Source of the DNA: Saccoglossus kowalevskii
Lineage: Eukaryota; Hemichordata; Enteropneusta; Harrimaniidae
Reading direction: 5' to 3'
NCBI RefSeq assembly: GCF_000003605.2
Contig: NW_003158733.1
Location: 254,646 to 291,713 of the forward strand
Length of the DNA stretch: 37,068 nucleotides
Shown: one piece after another, positions 1 to 11,297 of the stretch
How the letters are laid out: each line of letters opens with the position of its first letter
How positions within the stretch are numbered: position 1 is the stretch's first letter
Made by a program: the position numbers and the translations under genes
Notes under the pieces: generated by a model
Seen by the model: only the letters and a program-made list of their open reading frames with translations
Database searches by the model: none
Told to the model about the DNA's origin: nothing

Positions 1-1243
1 TATATGTGGTTAAGCCACGATTTAATGTACACTCTTCCCCGCACGATCTTTCAGCGCAGGGCAAAGTTTAGTGGAGTATTATAGCCGGTCACAGTATACT
101 CAATCGTCGAATTTGCGTAATATGCTGAACCATGCTTCCTCTTCATATCATCATATCATTATCGTTTTGTATATTGTGTTGCGTTATACTCAAGCCGTAC
201 ATGCACACATATTGCAAACTTGGAAACTTATAAAAACATTCGAGCATAATAAAGTAATGGAAAATAACAAGTTCAGTGATGCCAAAATTGTTTATATATT
301 ATCTCAAAACTCAAATATCACTATTACTATGGCAACAGAAGGTTATAATATCATGACTACCTCTGGCATATTAACTTAAATATAATCCCCCTCTAGATTT
401 GTACTTTGGTTTCAGAACAAGACGTATTTTTTCGGCTGGAAATAAGGATCAAATTTCACTTCATGAAACATAAATCTATCCGGTATATCTTTATCACAGC
501 CAATCGCCCTGCGCTAAGATGGCATACATATGATCATCTGGGAAGACAGCTTAATATATAGCTATAGTCAGGTTATGGTATAAAGAAGTTATTATCTCCC
601 GGATCTCCGAATATATTAGTACCCAGGGGATGGCCAGCACTGCGCAACTAATAGCATAAGATTGTTATAGGTTTAAGATTACCGAGATATGACAAAGTGT
701 CGATTAGACTGGACTTAATACAATTTGATAATATATAATTGAGGATAATTAACATTCATTCCATAAAATGTCGGTATTCCAGACATTAATGAGTATCTCC
801 ATGACTCACTAACGTACGCCAGGTGACTGTCCTAAATCTAAGTTATTATCAATAGTCATATTATTATTATAATGGTTGATTATTTTGGGTGCAGTGTTTT
901 AGCAATTAATTCACCAGTAAGTATCAGTTGCCATTGCACTTCCGTCATATTTAGTCAGGAAGTTGTATTATAAATGCAGAGATGGTATCCATAGCCGAGT
1001 CTTTTCAATATGTCCTTCTACGTGTGTTTGCGATTGAGAGCTTGTAGTGTGATACTGTGGTTGCTGATATTTATTTCATGGACGCGCTTTCCTAAGTAGC
1101 TTGCGACAGATATTAATCTGCAGGGCTAAAATGAACGAGAGAATCACCGGGTCATCGATATATCTAATTTATAATAATACACTAACTAGCCCTGCTCGCA
1201 TTTACGTCATGAAAATGTAAACACGTTCATACCAGGTCGGTCG
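1..1243. other. gene-free AT-rich stretch
   Basis: I see no gene. The longest open frame here is about 100 codons, opened by a GTG (71-379, plus). Its translation matches no family I recognise and its length is within chance for this base composition. CpG is at normal density. The only structure is scattered short hairpins, such as GTGG/CCAC near the left edge. Confidence 0.6.
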
Positions 1244-1325
1244 ACGGTGGTCGCACCGAGTCGTGTTCAATATAGATTTCATGCGACATATACGATATGT
1301 ACAACTTACATAAATTCATAATTCG
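1244..1325 (-). mobile_element. decayed fragment of the 14438-14577 inverted-repeat element
   Basis: Read on the plus strand, this segment aligns with the minus strand of the 140-bp element at 14438-14577. The match starts in the terminal inverted repeat (CGGTGGTCG against CGGTAGTCG), passes through TGTTC-ATAT, and enters the internal loop (TCATGCGACATATAC against TCATAGCGACGTATAC). It fades after about 1320. Three bases (TCG) are missing relative to the other copy, and several differences are C/T or G/A changes at CpG positions. The far terminal repeat is absent, so this copy is truncated or eroded. The call is by eye alignment only. Confidence 0.5.
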
Positions 1326-1460
1326 TTAAAGAAGTCTCAATAACAGAATAGGCTACATACGAACTATTGAAACATGTCGGGGAGGATATGTTAAAACGTC
1401 CTCAAGGCATACACCAATAGATGATAAAAAAACGTATGAGCACATCCTGTTATCTGTGTC

Positions 1461-1969
1461 GCATTCATGAATTCTATTCACATATCAGCATTTTAACATT
1501 ATTTCCATATTTATTCACAGAACAACAAACATTTTGAATGCTCAGGTGTGTCATTTTTGGGGGGAAATAAAACATGTATTATAATAGTTCGGATGAGAAA
1601 AAAACAATGTTACTTTACCAATTCTGCCTACATAATACATACCCTGGCAAACAATGATTGTAACATGAGAATCATCTTGTGTGTATGACAGAAAGTAAAC
1701 CAATTGAGCCTACAAGTAAATAACATAGAACAACCCAGACTCCATAGATTTCTCAAAATTAAATTATATATTTAATGTAACTTTGGAATATAATTAAAAA
1801 CATATCCATGATGGATATACATTAATGTGAAATTGCAGACTTTTGTAAAAATTGATGAAATTGTTTTCATCTCATTGCTATCATACATTTGCTATCATCA
1901 ATCATAACATAACATAACATAATAACCCATTAAATTTTTATATTTCATCTTTTTGACCATGACAGTGAG
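1461..1969. other. CpG-poor block, no gene seen
   Basis: I count a single CpG (about 1590) in these roughly 509 bases, where the density elsewhere in the window would give about fifteen. The block has no open frame of 60 codons. It contains a 17-bp perfect palindrome at 1802-1818 (ATATCCAT, G, ATGGATAT) and a short ATAAC run near 1905-1922. CpG loss in a CpG-normal genome usually reflects past germline methylation of a transcribed region or a repeat. I cannot tell which from the sequence. Confidence 0.45.
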
Positions 1970-2598
1970 CGACGACTCTTACTATTTTTGAACTGGCGGT
2001 TTATTATTATTAATTATCTGTCAGTATTGGGAACCACCGTTGCCAATTCTTAGAATCTGGCTTAGAATCGTCGAGAACCGCAAGCTCATGAAAATTTTAA
2101 AAACAGAAACATAAAGGGTGTGGTTCTTTATCATAAACTACGATATTAATTGAAATGTTCTCAAAATGTTTAATAAATGAACTAATGTGAACTACTACAG
2201 AACGTTGTAATACATTTTAAGTTACATGTTTTTATATATTTAAGGTTTATTCTTGCTTTTTGATGCTTGTTATCGCTTCTACTGAAATAGACGATGCCAC
2301 TATAGAAAGATTTCTGGAAATCCCTGACCTATTTCATGAGCGGCTGCTGTTGAAATTTACATATTTTCTGGTTGAACATTGCACATTGCATTTGTGTGTG
2401 TATACAAACAATGAAGTGATGAGCAGGAAAAAACCTGATAAATGCTTGTCACTTGTTCCATTCCATCACACATCGCCTACTCATCTCAGTCGGTGAGTGG
2501 GGGGAAGTTGCATTCTAGCTTTCAGATCAAAGACATATGTCATTGAGAGAGAAAAACATCGGTCTGACGGTCGAGTGGAACATACGAGAAGTCCTAGA

Positions 2599-2628
2599 GG
2601 GATTTCCAGAATTCACTACGGGATTTCC
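2599..2628 (+). promoter_or_regulatory. pair of kappaB-like sites, 21 bp apart
   Basis: The 9-mer GGGATTTCC occurs at 2599-2607 and again at 2620-2628, in the same orientation, with starts 21 bp apart (two helical turns). GGGATTTCC fits the consensus for Rel/NF-kappaB family proteins. About 0.15 copies would be expected on both strands of the window by composition, so a close pair is unusual. The two may simply be a short local duplication, because the flanking bases are also partly alike. No promoter or gene is seen next to them. Confidence 0.25.
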
Positions 2629-2815
2629 TGAAATACCTCGGGTGTTTCTAAGGTGTTATGTCCTCAGTTTGCAGTAATTCTCCCAGATAATTACCACAAA
2701 ATACAAAAGTTTGACGTCACGATCGTGGTTTAACTTTTTGTAATCGTCGACTAACTGGCGTCAGATCCCGGCGCTAGTTATTGTCAGTGTTACACAAGTC
2801 CAAAATGGGAAGCCT

Positions 2816-2870
2816 GTTCGTTCGTTCGTTCTTTGTGTACTCATATTGTTTGTGTTTTGTTTGTTTGTTT
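2816..2870. repeat. imperfect GTTC/TTTG tetranucleotide repeat
   Basis: Tandem TTCG-type tetranucleotides at about 2817-2832 pass into TGTT/TTTG repeats up to about 2870. It is low-complexity DNA with no coding signal. Confidence 0.6.
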
Positions 2871-3520
2871 AGTCATTCCTCTTTGTACATTCGTCCATTC
2901 TTTATTATTCCACTGCAATTAGATGAGTTGTGCAACCAGGCTGTTGGTTGAAATGATCTCGCTATTTTTAGACATGACGACACATGTGACAGTCTGTCAT
3001 GCCGTTAATTAGCCCGTATGATTATAAATGTGTAGACAACCCCTAACAGTCATAGCACACACGCCATTTAATGAATGTTTTACATTACAGATGTACATAA
3101 TTTGTGTATTGCATGTACCTATTCACACGCACATGATGCTGTATAATGTAGTCCTATACATGTATACACGCGACTCTCGTCTATTTTAGTTTTAAGTAAG
3201 CATCTGTAATTTAAACCATATATCACGAAATTTCGCTGGCATTTGCACCATTACACAGACAATTCGAACAACTTCTATGAACTGGTTGAATGATAGCGTA
3301 GCTGGATAATTCAACGTCCTGGAGCAGACTGATTTATTTTAATATAATACATGCTTATTTTGTGGTTTGATAAAACACTCTTTAAGTTATCTTATTCTTA
3401 CATTAATCATCGGTACCGTGTAAGTAAGAAACATATTGTGTCGAGATAAGAGAAAATTGCATTTTGAGTCACACTCACTTGTTCCACCAACATGTACAGA
3501 CCATTACAAGGAGGGTCTCG

Positions 3521-3550
3521 CAATTCATGTCATTGCAATTCATGTCATTA
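3521..3550 (+). repeat. 15-bp tandem duplication
   Basis: Two head-to-tail copies of a 15-mer beginning CAATTCATGTCATT occupy 3521-3535 and 3536-3550 and differ only at the last base. This is a simple recent slippage-type duplication. Confidence 0.8.
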
Positions 3551-3878
3551 CAGCCTTTAAACATTTTTTTCTTCTACACTAATATTACAATGGATAAAAT
3601 GTTTTTAGATGTACAGAACAACATACGGGATGTATTGACTGGGAGAATTACGTTGTTACATAGAGCTACCGTGACGGTTATAAATAGACGGTTCGTTCAG
3701 CATACAATTCCAAGGGTCAGCGAATATCAATAAATGTTCCGGTTTAAATTTGAACGTCTAACAATCACGACAATGTATTTGATATATCAACCGACAAAGC
3801 TAACACATAAAGCGTAGATGAAGCTAATGCTGCCACCAAGTGAACAGTTGTGTGAACGGTGATTGAGTGAGTGGGAGG

Positions 3879-3888
3879 GTCACGTGAC
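3879..3888. promoter_or_regulatory. perfect GTCACGTGAC palindrome (E-box/CLEAR-like)
   Basis: The 10-bp palindrome GTCACGTGAC is the extended CACGTG site preferred by USF and MiT/TFE-type bHLH-zip proteins. It is one of thirteen CACGTG sites in the window. There is no recognisable core promoter or gene beside it, so a regulatory role is inference. Confidence 0.25.
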
Positions 3889-4650
3889 TATCGACAACAA
3901 CCTTATTCGCACACAATACTTTGAATATTATTGGCGTATTTTTACAAAGTCGGAGAAGCAGGCTGTGTTCCAATTCGCTTCAGTCAGTGTTTCTTCGACC
4001 TGTCTACAGAACCATACGCCGAACAACGGAATGGTCAATATAACTGAGGTAAAAATATAGTTTATATTTATTGTTTGAAAATTGAAACATCGAAACAGCG
4101 CTGGTGACATTTGCATTGATATGATAGTGTGAACAAATAACTCAAAGCAGTTATACAGCAACTTTGTATGTGTGTGAATACAGTAATAATATAATGTGTG
4201 TAAAACTACAACGAGGAAATAACTGTCTAGATGAGCTGTCGATAGAAGGCGATCTTTGCTTTGCTTTGTTTAGTGTCACATGATACATGATACTCGATGG
4301 TGTGGATATCGTAAGGACAGGGTAAGGATATCGAGCTATGATATAGGTTTATTTACAGGCAAAATATTAGATTCGTAATAGCCCAAATTGTAGTGTTTTA
4401 TATACGTCATTTATCTAGGTTGTTTGACATGGATTCATAGATCCTCTTGCGTATTCTCATAGAACGTGCAATTCTTAATTTAATAAGTCACCGGTTAAAT
4501 AGTGGTTTATTTCGCCGAACCCATCCCCTGCATTCCCGGGTTCTGCAGGTGTTAAATACTAGCAAGGGGTCGATCCGTATGTTGGGTGAGTGTGTCACAG
4601 ACTCAATTGGGAGTTCAGTTGGAATGGGCAATATTAATGACAAAATATGA

Positions 4651-4675
4651 ACATATATGTTGATACCATATATGT
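4651..4675. repeat. AT-rich hairpin
   Basis: ACATATATG (4651-4659) and its exact reverse complement CATATATGT (4667-4675) flank a 7-base loop. AT-rich inverted repeats of this size are common by chance here. Confidence 0.45.
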
Positions 4676-4859
4676 AAAAGTTTATATATGAATATTAATC
4701 AGATAAATTGTTAATCTTGAAAAAGGTTCATGAGATATCAAGACATAGTCAAATCTACTGTGATATGATTACCACCCGTGCAATTCTTTTATTAATACGC
4801 ACATAATCGTTTGCCCGTCTTGTCTAAATGTTGTTTACACCGGTACAGTATGTATTTAG

Positions 4860-4889
4860 CGACTGAATCAGTCGGTTGCCGACACGGCA
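4860..4889. repeat. two adjacent small hairpins
   Basis: CGACTG-AAT-CAGTCG (4860-4874) is followed two bases later by TGCCG-ACA-CGGCA (4877-4889). Both stems are perfect with 3-base loops. They are too short to call a structural RNA and could be chance, but two GC-containing stems side by side are uncommon in this AT-rich DNA. Confidence 0.35.
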
Positions 4890-6875
4890 TTTACGGCAAT
4901 TAATAGAAAATAATAAGCCCGGCAGGACATCGTGTGAGAACTAATTTACTTTTTTCTAAGTAGATAATGAAATCAAAATGAAATAATTTGTATTTAGTAA
5001 ACAGATGAAAGCTTTTTTTATGTTACGTTTTGACAGTGTCGATTCAATGACACAACATATTCAATTCGTTGGCGGTGTCGCATGAGATATTTTTCGCTAT
5101 TATATTTTATGTGATAAATTAGGCCGATTTTGACGCACGTACCGCAGCATCCCAAATATTCAAAAGTGTTATTTCTGAACTAAGCAAACTCATTAGTATA
5201 AAACAAACTAACTAGGTATCATTGCAATTCTCAATTACAAGTTTGTATTTCCAAGTTCATTGCCAGGTCGCCTAAGTCACTTGGGTCAGCCTTCAAGATT
5301 TAACTAATTTATATTTTGTTTTATATCATGTTTATTGCCATGGTTATGTTTACTCACATTGAGCCTATGTATACATTAGTGAGTTTGTTGCGTGTATACG
5401 AAAGATTGAAATAGTGTGGATGTTTTTTTTCATTGCGTATGTAATTCACCGTACAATTCAGTTGAAAAAAAAAATGGAGTCTGTGTCGTCACTGGATATA
5501 TGGCTATTCCATTTATGGGCATGTTATAACTTCAAGTCATGTGTTATTTTTAGTAGAATAATCATTAACAATTGACATTTCTGATCTTTGACTGAACTTT
5601 TCAAACGCGGTTACATCTATAATACAGAATGTGTTTATTCAAACCAAACTCACCAGCAGGAAATTATTGGCGGGAAATTATAGCGGTCGAAAGTTTAAAA
5701 CTTATTCGGTTTACACGTAGTGTATGAATAGGTTTTGTACTATTTTGAGATAGAGAACCTTTTAGTGTAAAAACAGAAGCATACATATAAGCGATCTAAC
5801 AGGGGTTGTTGAGAGGTTCAGCAATTATATAATTATAACTGTTGTACGATGTACGATGGTGGCATGTTACCATTGACAAACGTGAATCTAAGACATTCCG
5901 TTAAACGTCAGTGTTAAACGCCGGTATTTGTGTACCCGAAATAGACCAAACTGCGTGTCCCTTGAGTTCATTCTGTGGGGTGTATATACACTAATAAAAC
6001 ATCTGTTGCTTTCCGCATAGCCTATGAGTATCATCTGCCACACATGTGAATTTGCTAGCCTTAGTAAGTTTATAGATTACTGCTTCTTTATGACACAGTT
6101 TGCCAAAGTATATAACAGTCGCAACACCCGGTATTGTGAATACTCTGTTACCATGGCAATGGGTATTGTAGTTTGGAATAAAGTTATTTGCGTTAAATAC
6201 TTCAATTAGAGAATAGACTTGCAAGTTAATAACAATACAGTATTTTCTATAATGTATGCTTTTAATAGTTTATTAGTGTATTCTATAGATAGTTCTGCAG
6301 GGCAGTAGGATTAATGAAATAATTTCATAAAAGTAATTAGTGAGTTACTTTCTATTTCCTTACTGACCTCGGTACATGATTGTATTGTATGGCTGCTTAG
6401 ATGGAAGACACTTCAGCAATTCCATTTCAACAAATCGATGATTAAATAGATTTGTCCCACTCTACCTCGCGAGGTGTGATGGTTTACAACATTTTCACTC
6501 AGTCATGCACAGTTGAGATGTGGCCTTTACGGCATGTCTGGTTAGATGTTATATGTTGCTGATAAAATCGGTTGCGTTGGCTCATCATATAATTCAGGGG
6601 TACCAGCTGGCGCCAGCAAGAAGGAGTAAACCGCTGTAGTGTGAAACAAATGTGGTTATATTCATTGAACAATATGGCATTGTTACTGAAATGTTCAAAT
6701 TTATCGGAGATTCTAACAGACTCAAGGAACATGAATAAATGTATGACATAGACACATAAGAAGCTTAAATGAATTGTAGATAGTGTGGGCGGCTTTGTAA
6801 TGGTTCAATTAGAAAAGCGTCTAATACCGTCTTTGTGAATATCAATATAAATTACAGTTACATCACTAACATATG

Positions 6876-6930
6876 AACGTGCAACACGAGATTCGAACTG
6901 ACGACCACAATCACCAATGGTCTCTAAGCC
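6876..6930 (-). mobile_element. tRNA-derived SINE-like remnant
   Basis: On the minus strand the sequence has an A-box-like GTGGCTTAG followed by GGTCGTCAGTTCGAATCTCG. The second part closely matches the B-box/T-arm of a Pol III tRNA promoter (consensus GGTTCGANTCC). The A-to-B spacing is short, and the T-stem and acceptor stem do not pair well, so this is not an intact tRNA gene. It reads best as a decayed tRNA-derived SINE head. The 3' body and target-site duplications were not found. Confidence 0.35.
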
Positions 6931-9857
6931 ACGCCTCAAAATAGCGTGTAATATACATATGGCCTACAGTGACTCGACAACATGCGCATGCCGAGTCTCT
7001 GACGTCACAAACGAATATATTCATGCACACATGCAAAGCCAAATAATTCATGGTCAGAACGACTTACTCTGTTACGATTGCCCTCGGGGACAATTCTGTA
7101 CACCAGAAGCGACAAACCCCTGTCAATAAAACTAATATATAAACTAATAAAAATCAACATTGAGTATTCTAGGGCGTTGCATAAATTACTCCTCGACTGT
7201 TTACGATATCCATTTCAAGGTAAATGGGAGATATGTGTTTAAATTTACCAATTTGTGCAGTGCCACGAAAGTAATCTATATTTGGCATATTTAAATTACT
7301 GTAAAACATATTAAAATATATTTATCGACGTTTTATAAAATGCTATGTACATATAACTGGAGAAATATACATATTCAGATGATGATAACAAGTTCAAACA
7401 TTTTACTTCTTCTTGGGTTATTGTGAGAGTGCAAGTGAAATTGACATGATTACAACCAAACGTCACTAATGTATACAATTTGAAAATTAATGCAACTTAG
7501 AAAATGTGAGTGGTATTATGTGGATAACTTATTCGCATAAACGGTTCTTCTATTTTTAAATACTCTAAATGGCAAGCCGTCGTTGCTTAGCAACATTCCC
7601 TAGCCACAAAAATCGGGCTGTCATTAATTTTAAAGTGACGCTAAAATAATGATATTCAGCAATTGTCTCCGTAAATGACAGTTAATAAAAACCCATCTGC
7701 TACTATTTTAGTTATATTTATTTATTTCATTAGTTAGTATCATTGGTTCAATGGATTTAATCACTGAAATATTCATGAGAAGAAGGTGAATTACATCCAG
7801 AGTGGGTACGTGAAGAACGCCACTTCCATGCAGTTTGCTGAATGAAACACTTCAATATAGAATATTACAACAATTTATTACCCCACATTAGTAGACAGAA
7901 CATATAAGTGGATGATGATACTGATAAATTGTTCGTCTTCACGCGTAAAATGCAGTAGAAAATATCGTCGCGCTACGAGATAAATTGTAAATGTAGACAA
8001 TTTCTTGATCAGCATTGGGAGATATTTTATGCGCTAACTTGCAATTAGAATCAAACACATTCTCCGATATTTTCGTCTTCCGTAAAATCTAATAGATTAA
8101 TTTTCTTATAAACTATAAATTCACTGTGCGTTCAAATGATGGTATTATGTTTCTATGTAAAAGAGAGAATGGTTGACTTGAAATTTATTGTTTTGTTTCC
8201 AGACGTTTTCAAATGGTTGCTAGTGATATTCTTGACTACGTTGCACAATAACATCTTACGTTTAACAGTAGAGATAATGAGTCAAAAATAGGTTTGAAAA
8301 TTGTAATTAAACGAATGGATGTTATGACAATCAATCGCACTGCGGAATGACATTGTCAATATACACATTAATCAGTCTAATGGACAGTTATTATAGAGCA
8401 TATGAGTTGAATCGCCGACAAATCCATCACATAATTACATTGACAATTCATTATATGTTGGAGAGTAATTATTATCTAATTCAAACATTGTCGTCTGCGT
8501 TTTTAGAAAAAAAGTGTGATATCAAACTTTGATCCTTTGACAATTTTTAATTGAGCAATCGTAATCTGTATGAAAAACAGATGGGACGTTTTTCAAAGTA
8601 TACATCAGGCAATTGTATGTTTTATATTTAAGTGGCGTGAATACGCTCTAGGCTCTAGTTGGAATGTGTGTATTCCTAAACATGGTTATTGTTATACTGC
8701 GTGTTGTCCTGATGTGTTTCTGTGCGCGTCGAACTGTTAAATTCTCCCATTTGATATATCTTGGAGAGGGGCAATCAAGCACTGCGATGAAGGTATTATT
8801 GTCATGTACACTGGTCGAAACCTCACCACAAACCTGTGTTGGTAATACATATGACGCTTCTTCCCCAAAATGTATCTGTGTTATATACAAATATCAGACT
8901 GCGTTGTGATTAATATATGTACATGATGGATCTGTTAATTCTAATTAAGCTGATTCACGTTAAGTATTCAATCTGCGTCGACATTTGAAATAACATTTGG
9001 AAGTTAAATGGCGCTAGGGTATATTTGTTTTACCGGGAAGTAAAAAGGGTGATTTAATCGTGTGATCTCCTACTATCTACTGTAAAATAATTAATGGTTT
9101 GAATTGAATTTTAAGATTTTGAGCAGACAAGAAATTATTTCTCGCATGCTTGCCTTCGTCAAACTTTCTGTAAAGTTTTGTTTTGTCGGCGATGCATCAA
9201 GTATTAGCCTAGTTATCTCACGGATGCTCCCCTCTGAGCATGCGATAGTGATGGGAATGATTGCAACTTCCAAATAGCTCGTGTCAATCAACAATTTAAT
9301 TTCTGACCCATAAATGTCATCGATATATTGAAACTAATTCCTTATTAAATTTGACATGGTCTGTTTCATTTCATATATGTGACCTTGCAAGCAAAGCTAT
9401 CACGTTATTAAATTAAACATGTCCGTTAAAAGAGATCCCACTGAAAAATTTGGACACAAAAAAGTCATTCGTATTCATCAATCGTACGAGAGTGTTTGAT
9501 CTATAGCGAAGATTAGAGAATTAGAGTGCTAAGCCATTTAAAGTATTTAGGTATCTGCCGTCGATTGATTAATTTGTAATGATCTGTACTCACTTACACC
9601 GGGGTGTTAAGCAGCGACATATGCCATTAAACACGTCGTACTGTACACATTATTTGTTAGGACTTTTAACGACGTGAATGTTAAGCAGGGGCTTACGTGA
9701 TAACATGCAACGGTATTAGCTCTCAGTGTATTTATATACGATCAGGGAAACATGTGCGTTCTATTCTCACCCATAAAGAGTGATGCAATTCACTTCAGTT
9801 ATACGTTGTATGGCGCAGCTACAACACAAATTTGCACGAAATGTGTTGTGTGTACAT
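6931..9857. other. gene-free stretch
   Basis: No supported gene. Within it, 7060-7129 (plus) encodes a short cysteine motif discussed as a finding, ending in TAA beside AATAAA. A TGACGTCA lies at 7000-7007. An 18-21 bp imperfect direct repeat (TTCGTCTTC followed by CGTAAAAT) occurs at about 7932-7950 and 8072-8088. The remaining frames are 81 codons or shorter and unrecognised. Confidence 0.55.
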
Positions 9858-9895
9858 CTAACGCGAATAACACCACACAGCGTTATTCGAGTTAG
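9858..9895. repeat. 14-bp inverted repeat, 10-base loop
   Basis: CTAACGCGAATAAC (9858-9871) pairs with GTTATTCGAGTTAG (9882-9895) at 13 of 14 positions around a 10-base loop. The stem contains CpGs, unlike the usual AT-only palindromes here. It is too short for a microRNA precursor and matches no structured RNA I recognise. A TGACGTCA follows at 9911-9918. I estimate that about 0.3 such structures could arise by chance in a window this size. Confidence 0.45.
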
Positions 9896-10412
9896 GCACA
9901 ATATTGCGTCTGACGTCATATTTGGAATAGTTTATCATGTGCGGAGGATATAGTAATTACATATCACCCCCACATGACAACTTTTTAGCCAATCACGATA
10001 TATAAAGTTGTTGATTTCTGTATGTTATCTTCATATTTGTATTCTATGATGACGAGTCTGTATTAGAAGGTTGGTGTGTCCTGTCATAGGCGTTATTATA
10101 GTGACAATTCTACACATTGCATTAAAACTAGAAATAATCAACACCAACCATTGGCAACTAATAACAATCGATTGGACGGTTTTGATAAAATGTGAATAAA
10201 TAAAGGGAAGAATATGCAAGATATCCAAATAACTTTGAGTTTGAAAAGGACGCAGCTCCGGTTTATTCGAGACGCCATTTTGATTCCAAAGTGAAATAGC
10301 TCGTTTATGATAAAACATCTTCAGAAATGGTATTCAATGATAGTAGTCATTTTCTGGCAATAAACGTGAAACTTTTTACGTTTTTGTCAAGTCATTTTAA
10401 GGAGGGGCTATA

Positions 10413-10513
10413 CCCGATTCTTACGTTGCATCGTCTTAAATTACGTGTAAACTAATAACTCGACGTCCCACAATGCAACGCCCTATGTCTACGTCAGTTC
10501 TATTTTTATTAAA
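10413..10513 (+). repeat. three-copy ~100-bp repeat family, copy 1
   Basis: This is the most diverged copy. It shares CCCGATTCTTACGTTGC (against CCCGAGTCGTGCGTGGC in copy 2), then CGTG-AAA-TAATAA-CTCGACGTCC, then TTCTATTTTTATTAAA (against TTCTATTTTTAGTAAA). A ~16-base insertion separates the last two blocks. The conserved order of three blocks over 100 bp makes chance unlikely. No open frame or terminal repeats are visible. Confidence 0.5.
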
Positions 10514-10656
10514 CCCAAATTAAAGCGATAAATTATTCAGCTGTTATTGATATTAACATATGTTTATATTATTTCAACATTATTATATAACATTATAATG
10601 ATTATATTGATTTTGTTTAGGGTATTTAACCAATTATATAGGATATTATTTAACTA

Positions 10657-10708
10657 TTATTTCACCATTTGTTTAAATAAATCACCATTATTACTTCATT
10701 ATTTCGCC
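10657..10708 (+). repeat. left arm of AT-rich inverted repeat
   Basis: The segment contains ATTATTTCACCATT, a ~20-base insertion, and ATTACTTCATTATTTC. The core 23-mer at 10683-10705 is the reverse complement of 11300-11322 at 22 of 23 positions. Both arms are low-complexity, which weakens the significance. Confidence 0.45.
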
Positions 10709-10985
10709 ATAAATGCGTATTGTTTACATTATTCCTTCGTCATCGTTACATTAATTGATCATGACTAAATTCCCATAATATTTGACGCCATCATCATTAG
10801 ACAGTAAATGATTTCGCAGCAGCGAATATAATAATGTAATTCGAGGATTAGTGAAAAGTATTTATACAAAGAAGTTACATAGTATAAACAGAGTTTATAA
10901 TAATTTTGTTGTCGAACTACTTGAATGTTTCTATAATCGTAATCTATTATGAGTATTTTTTGTATCATCCACGAATGACAATATA

Positions 10986-10996
10986 CCCCCCCCCCC
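10986..10996 (+). repeat. poly-C tract (C11)
   Basis: Eleven consecutive C, in AT-rich DNA. It lies between the arms of the AT-rich inverted repeat. Homopolymer length is prone to assembly error. Confidence 0.85.
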
Positions 10997-11128
10997 GAAT
11001 TCACTGTCGGTTCACTGTCCATGTTGAATGTGAACGTATTTTGTTATATTCGGGATTTTTTAGCCATCATTGTCAAACATACAGTTAGAGGTAGGTTGGT
11101 AGTTTGGTAGTTTGTTAGTTCGTGATAT

Positions 11129-11138
11129 CCCCCCCCCC
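11129..11138 (+). repeat. poly-C tract (C10)
   Basis: Ten consecutive C on the same strand as the C11 tract 140 bp upstream. A TTGGTAGTT-like short repeat (about 11095-11120) precedes it. Confidence 0.85.
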
Positions 11139-11297
11139 ACATCTGCCGCTATGCTTGAGACTATTCCCATCACCAGTTCCAGGTTTAGGTACAATACAAT
11201 GACGTGAAATATACATAATGTAATAACGTTGAAATCATGCATAACCATGGCCAAATAATGACATGATAACGATAAAAATAAAAGACAGGACATAAGA

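Larger units (their letters stand above)
1970..6875. other. gene-free stretch with small sites and hairpins
   Basis: No coding region is supported; open frames here are 89 codons or shorter and unrecognised. The stretch holds the small regulatory-like sites and hairpins listed separately. It also has a (GTTC)n/(TTTG)n patch near 2816-2870, a TGACGTCA at 2712-2719, and a 245-bp CpG-poor patch at about 5145-5390 (one CpG). Confidence 0.6.

Noticed and set aside
6606-6617. 12-bp palindrome GCTGGCGCCAGC
   Set aside because: About a dozen 12-bp palindromes are expected in the window; being GC-rich is not enough on its own.
9988-10007. CCAAT followed by TATATAAAG, promoter-like
   Set aside because: Both words are common in AT-rich DNA and nothing transcribed is evident downstream.
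7165-10480. 13-bp inverted match (ATGCAACGCCCTA) between 7165-7185 and 10472-10485
   Set aside because: About twenty 13-bp matches are expected between positions in a window this long, and the flanks do not align.
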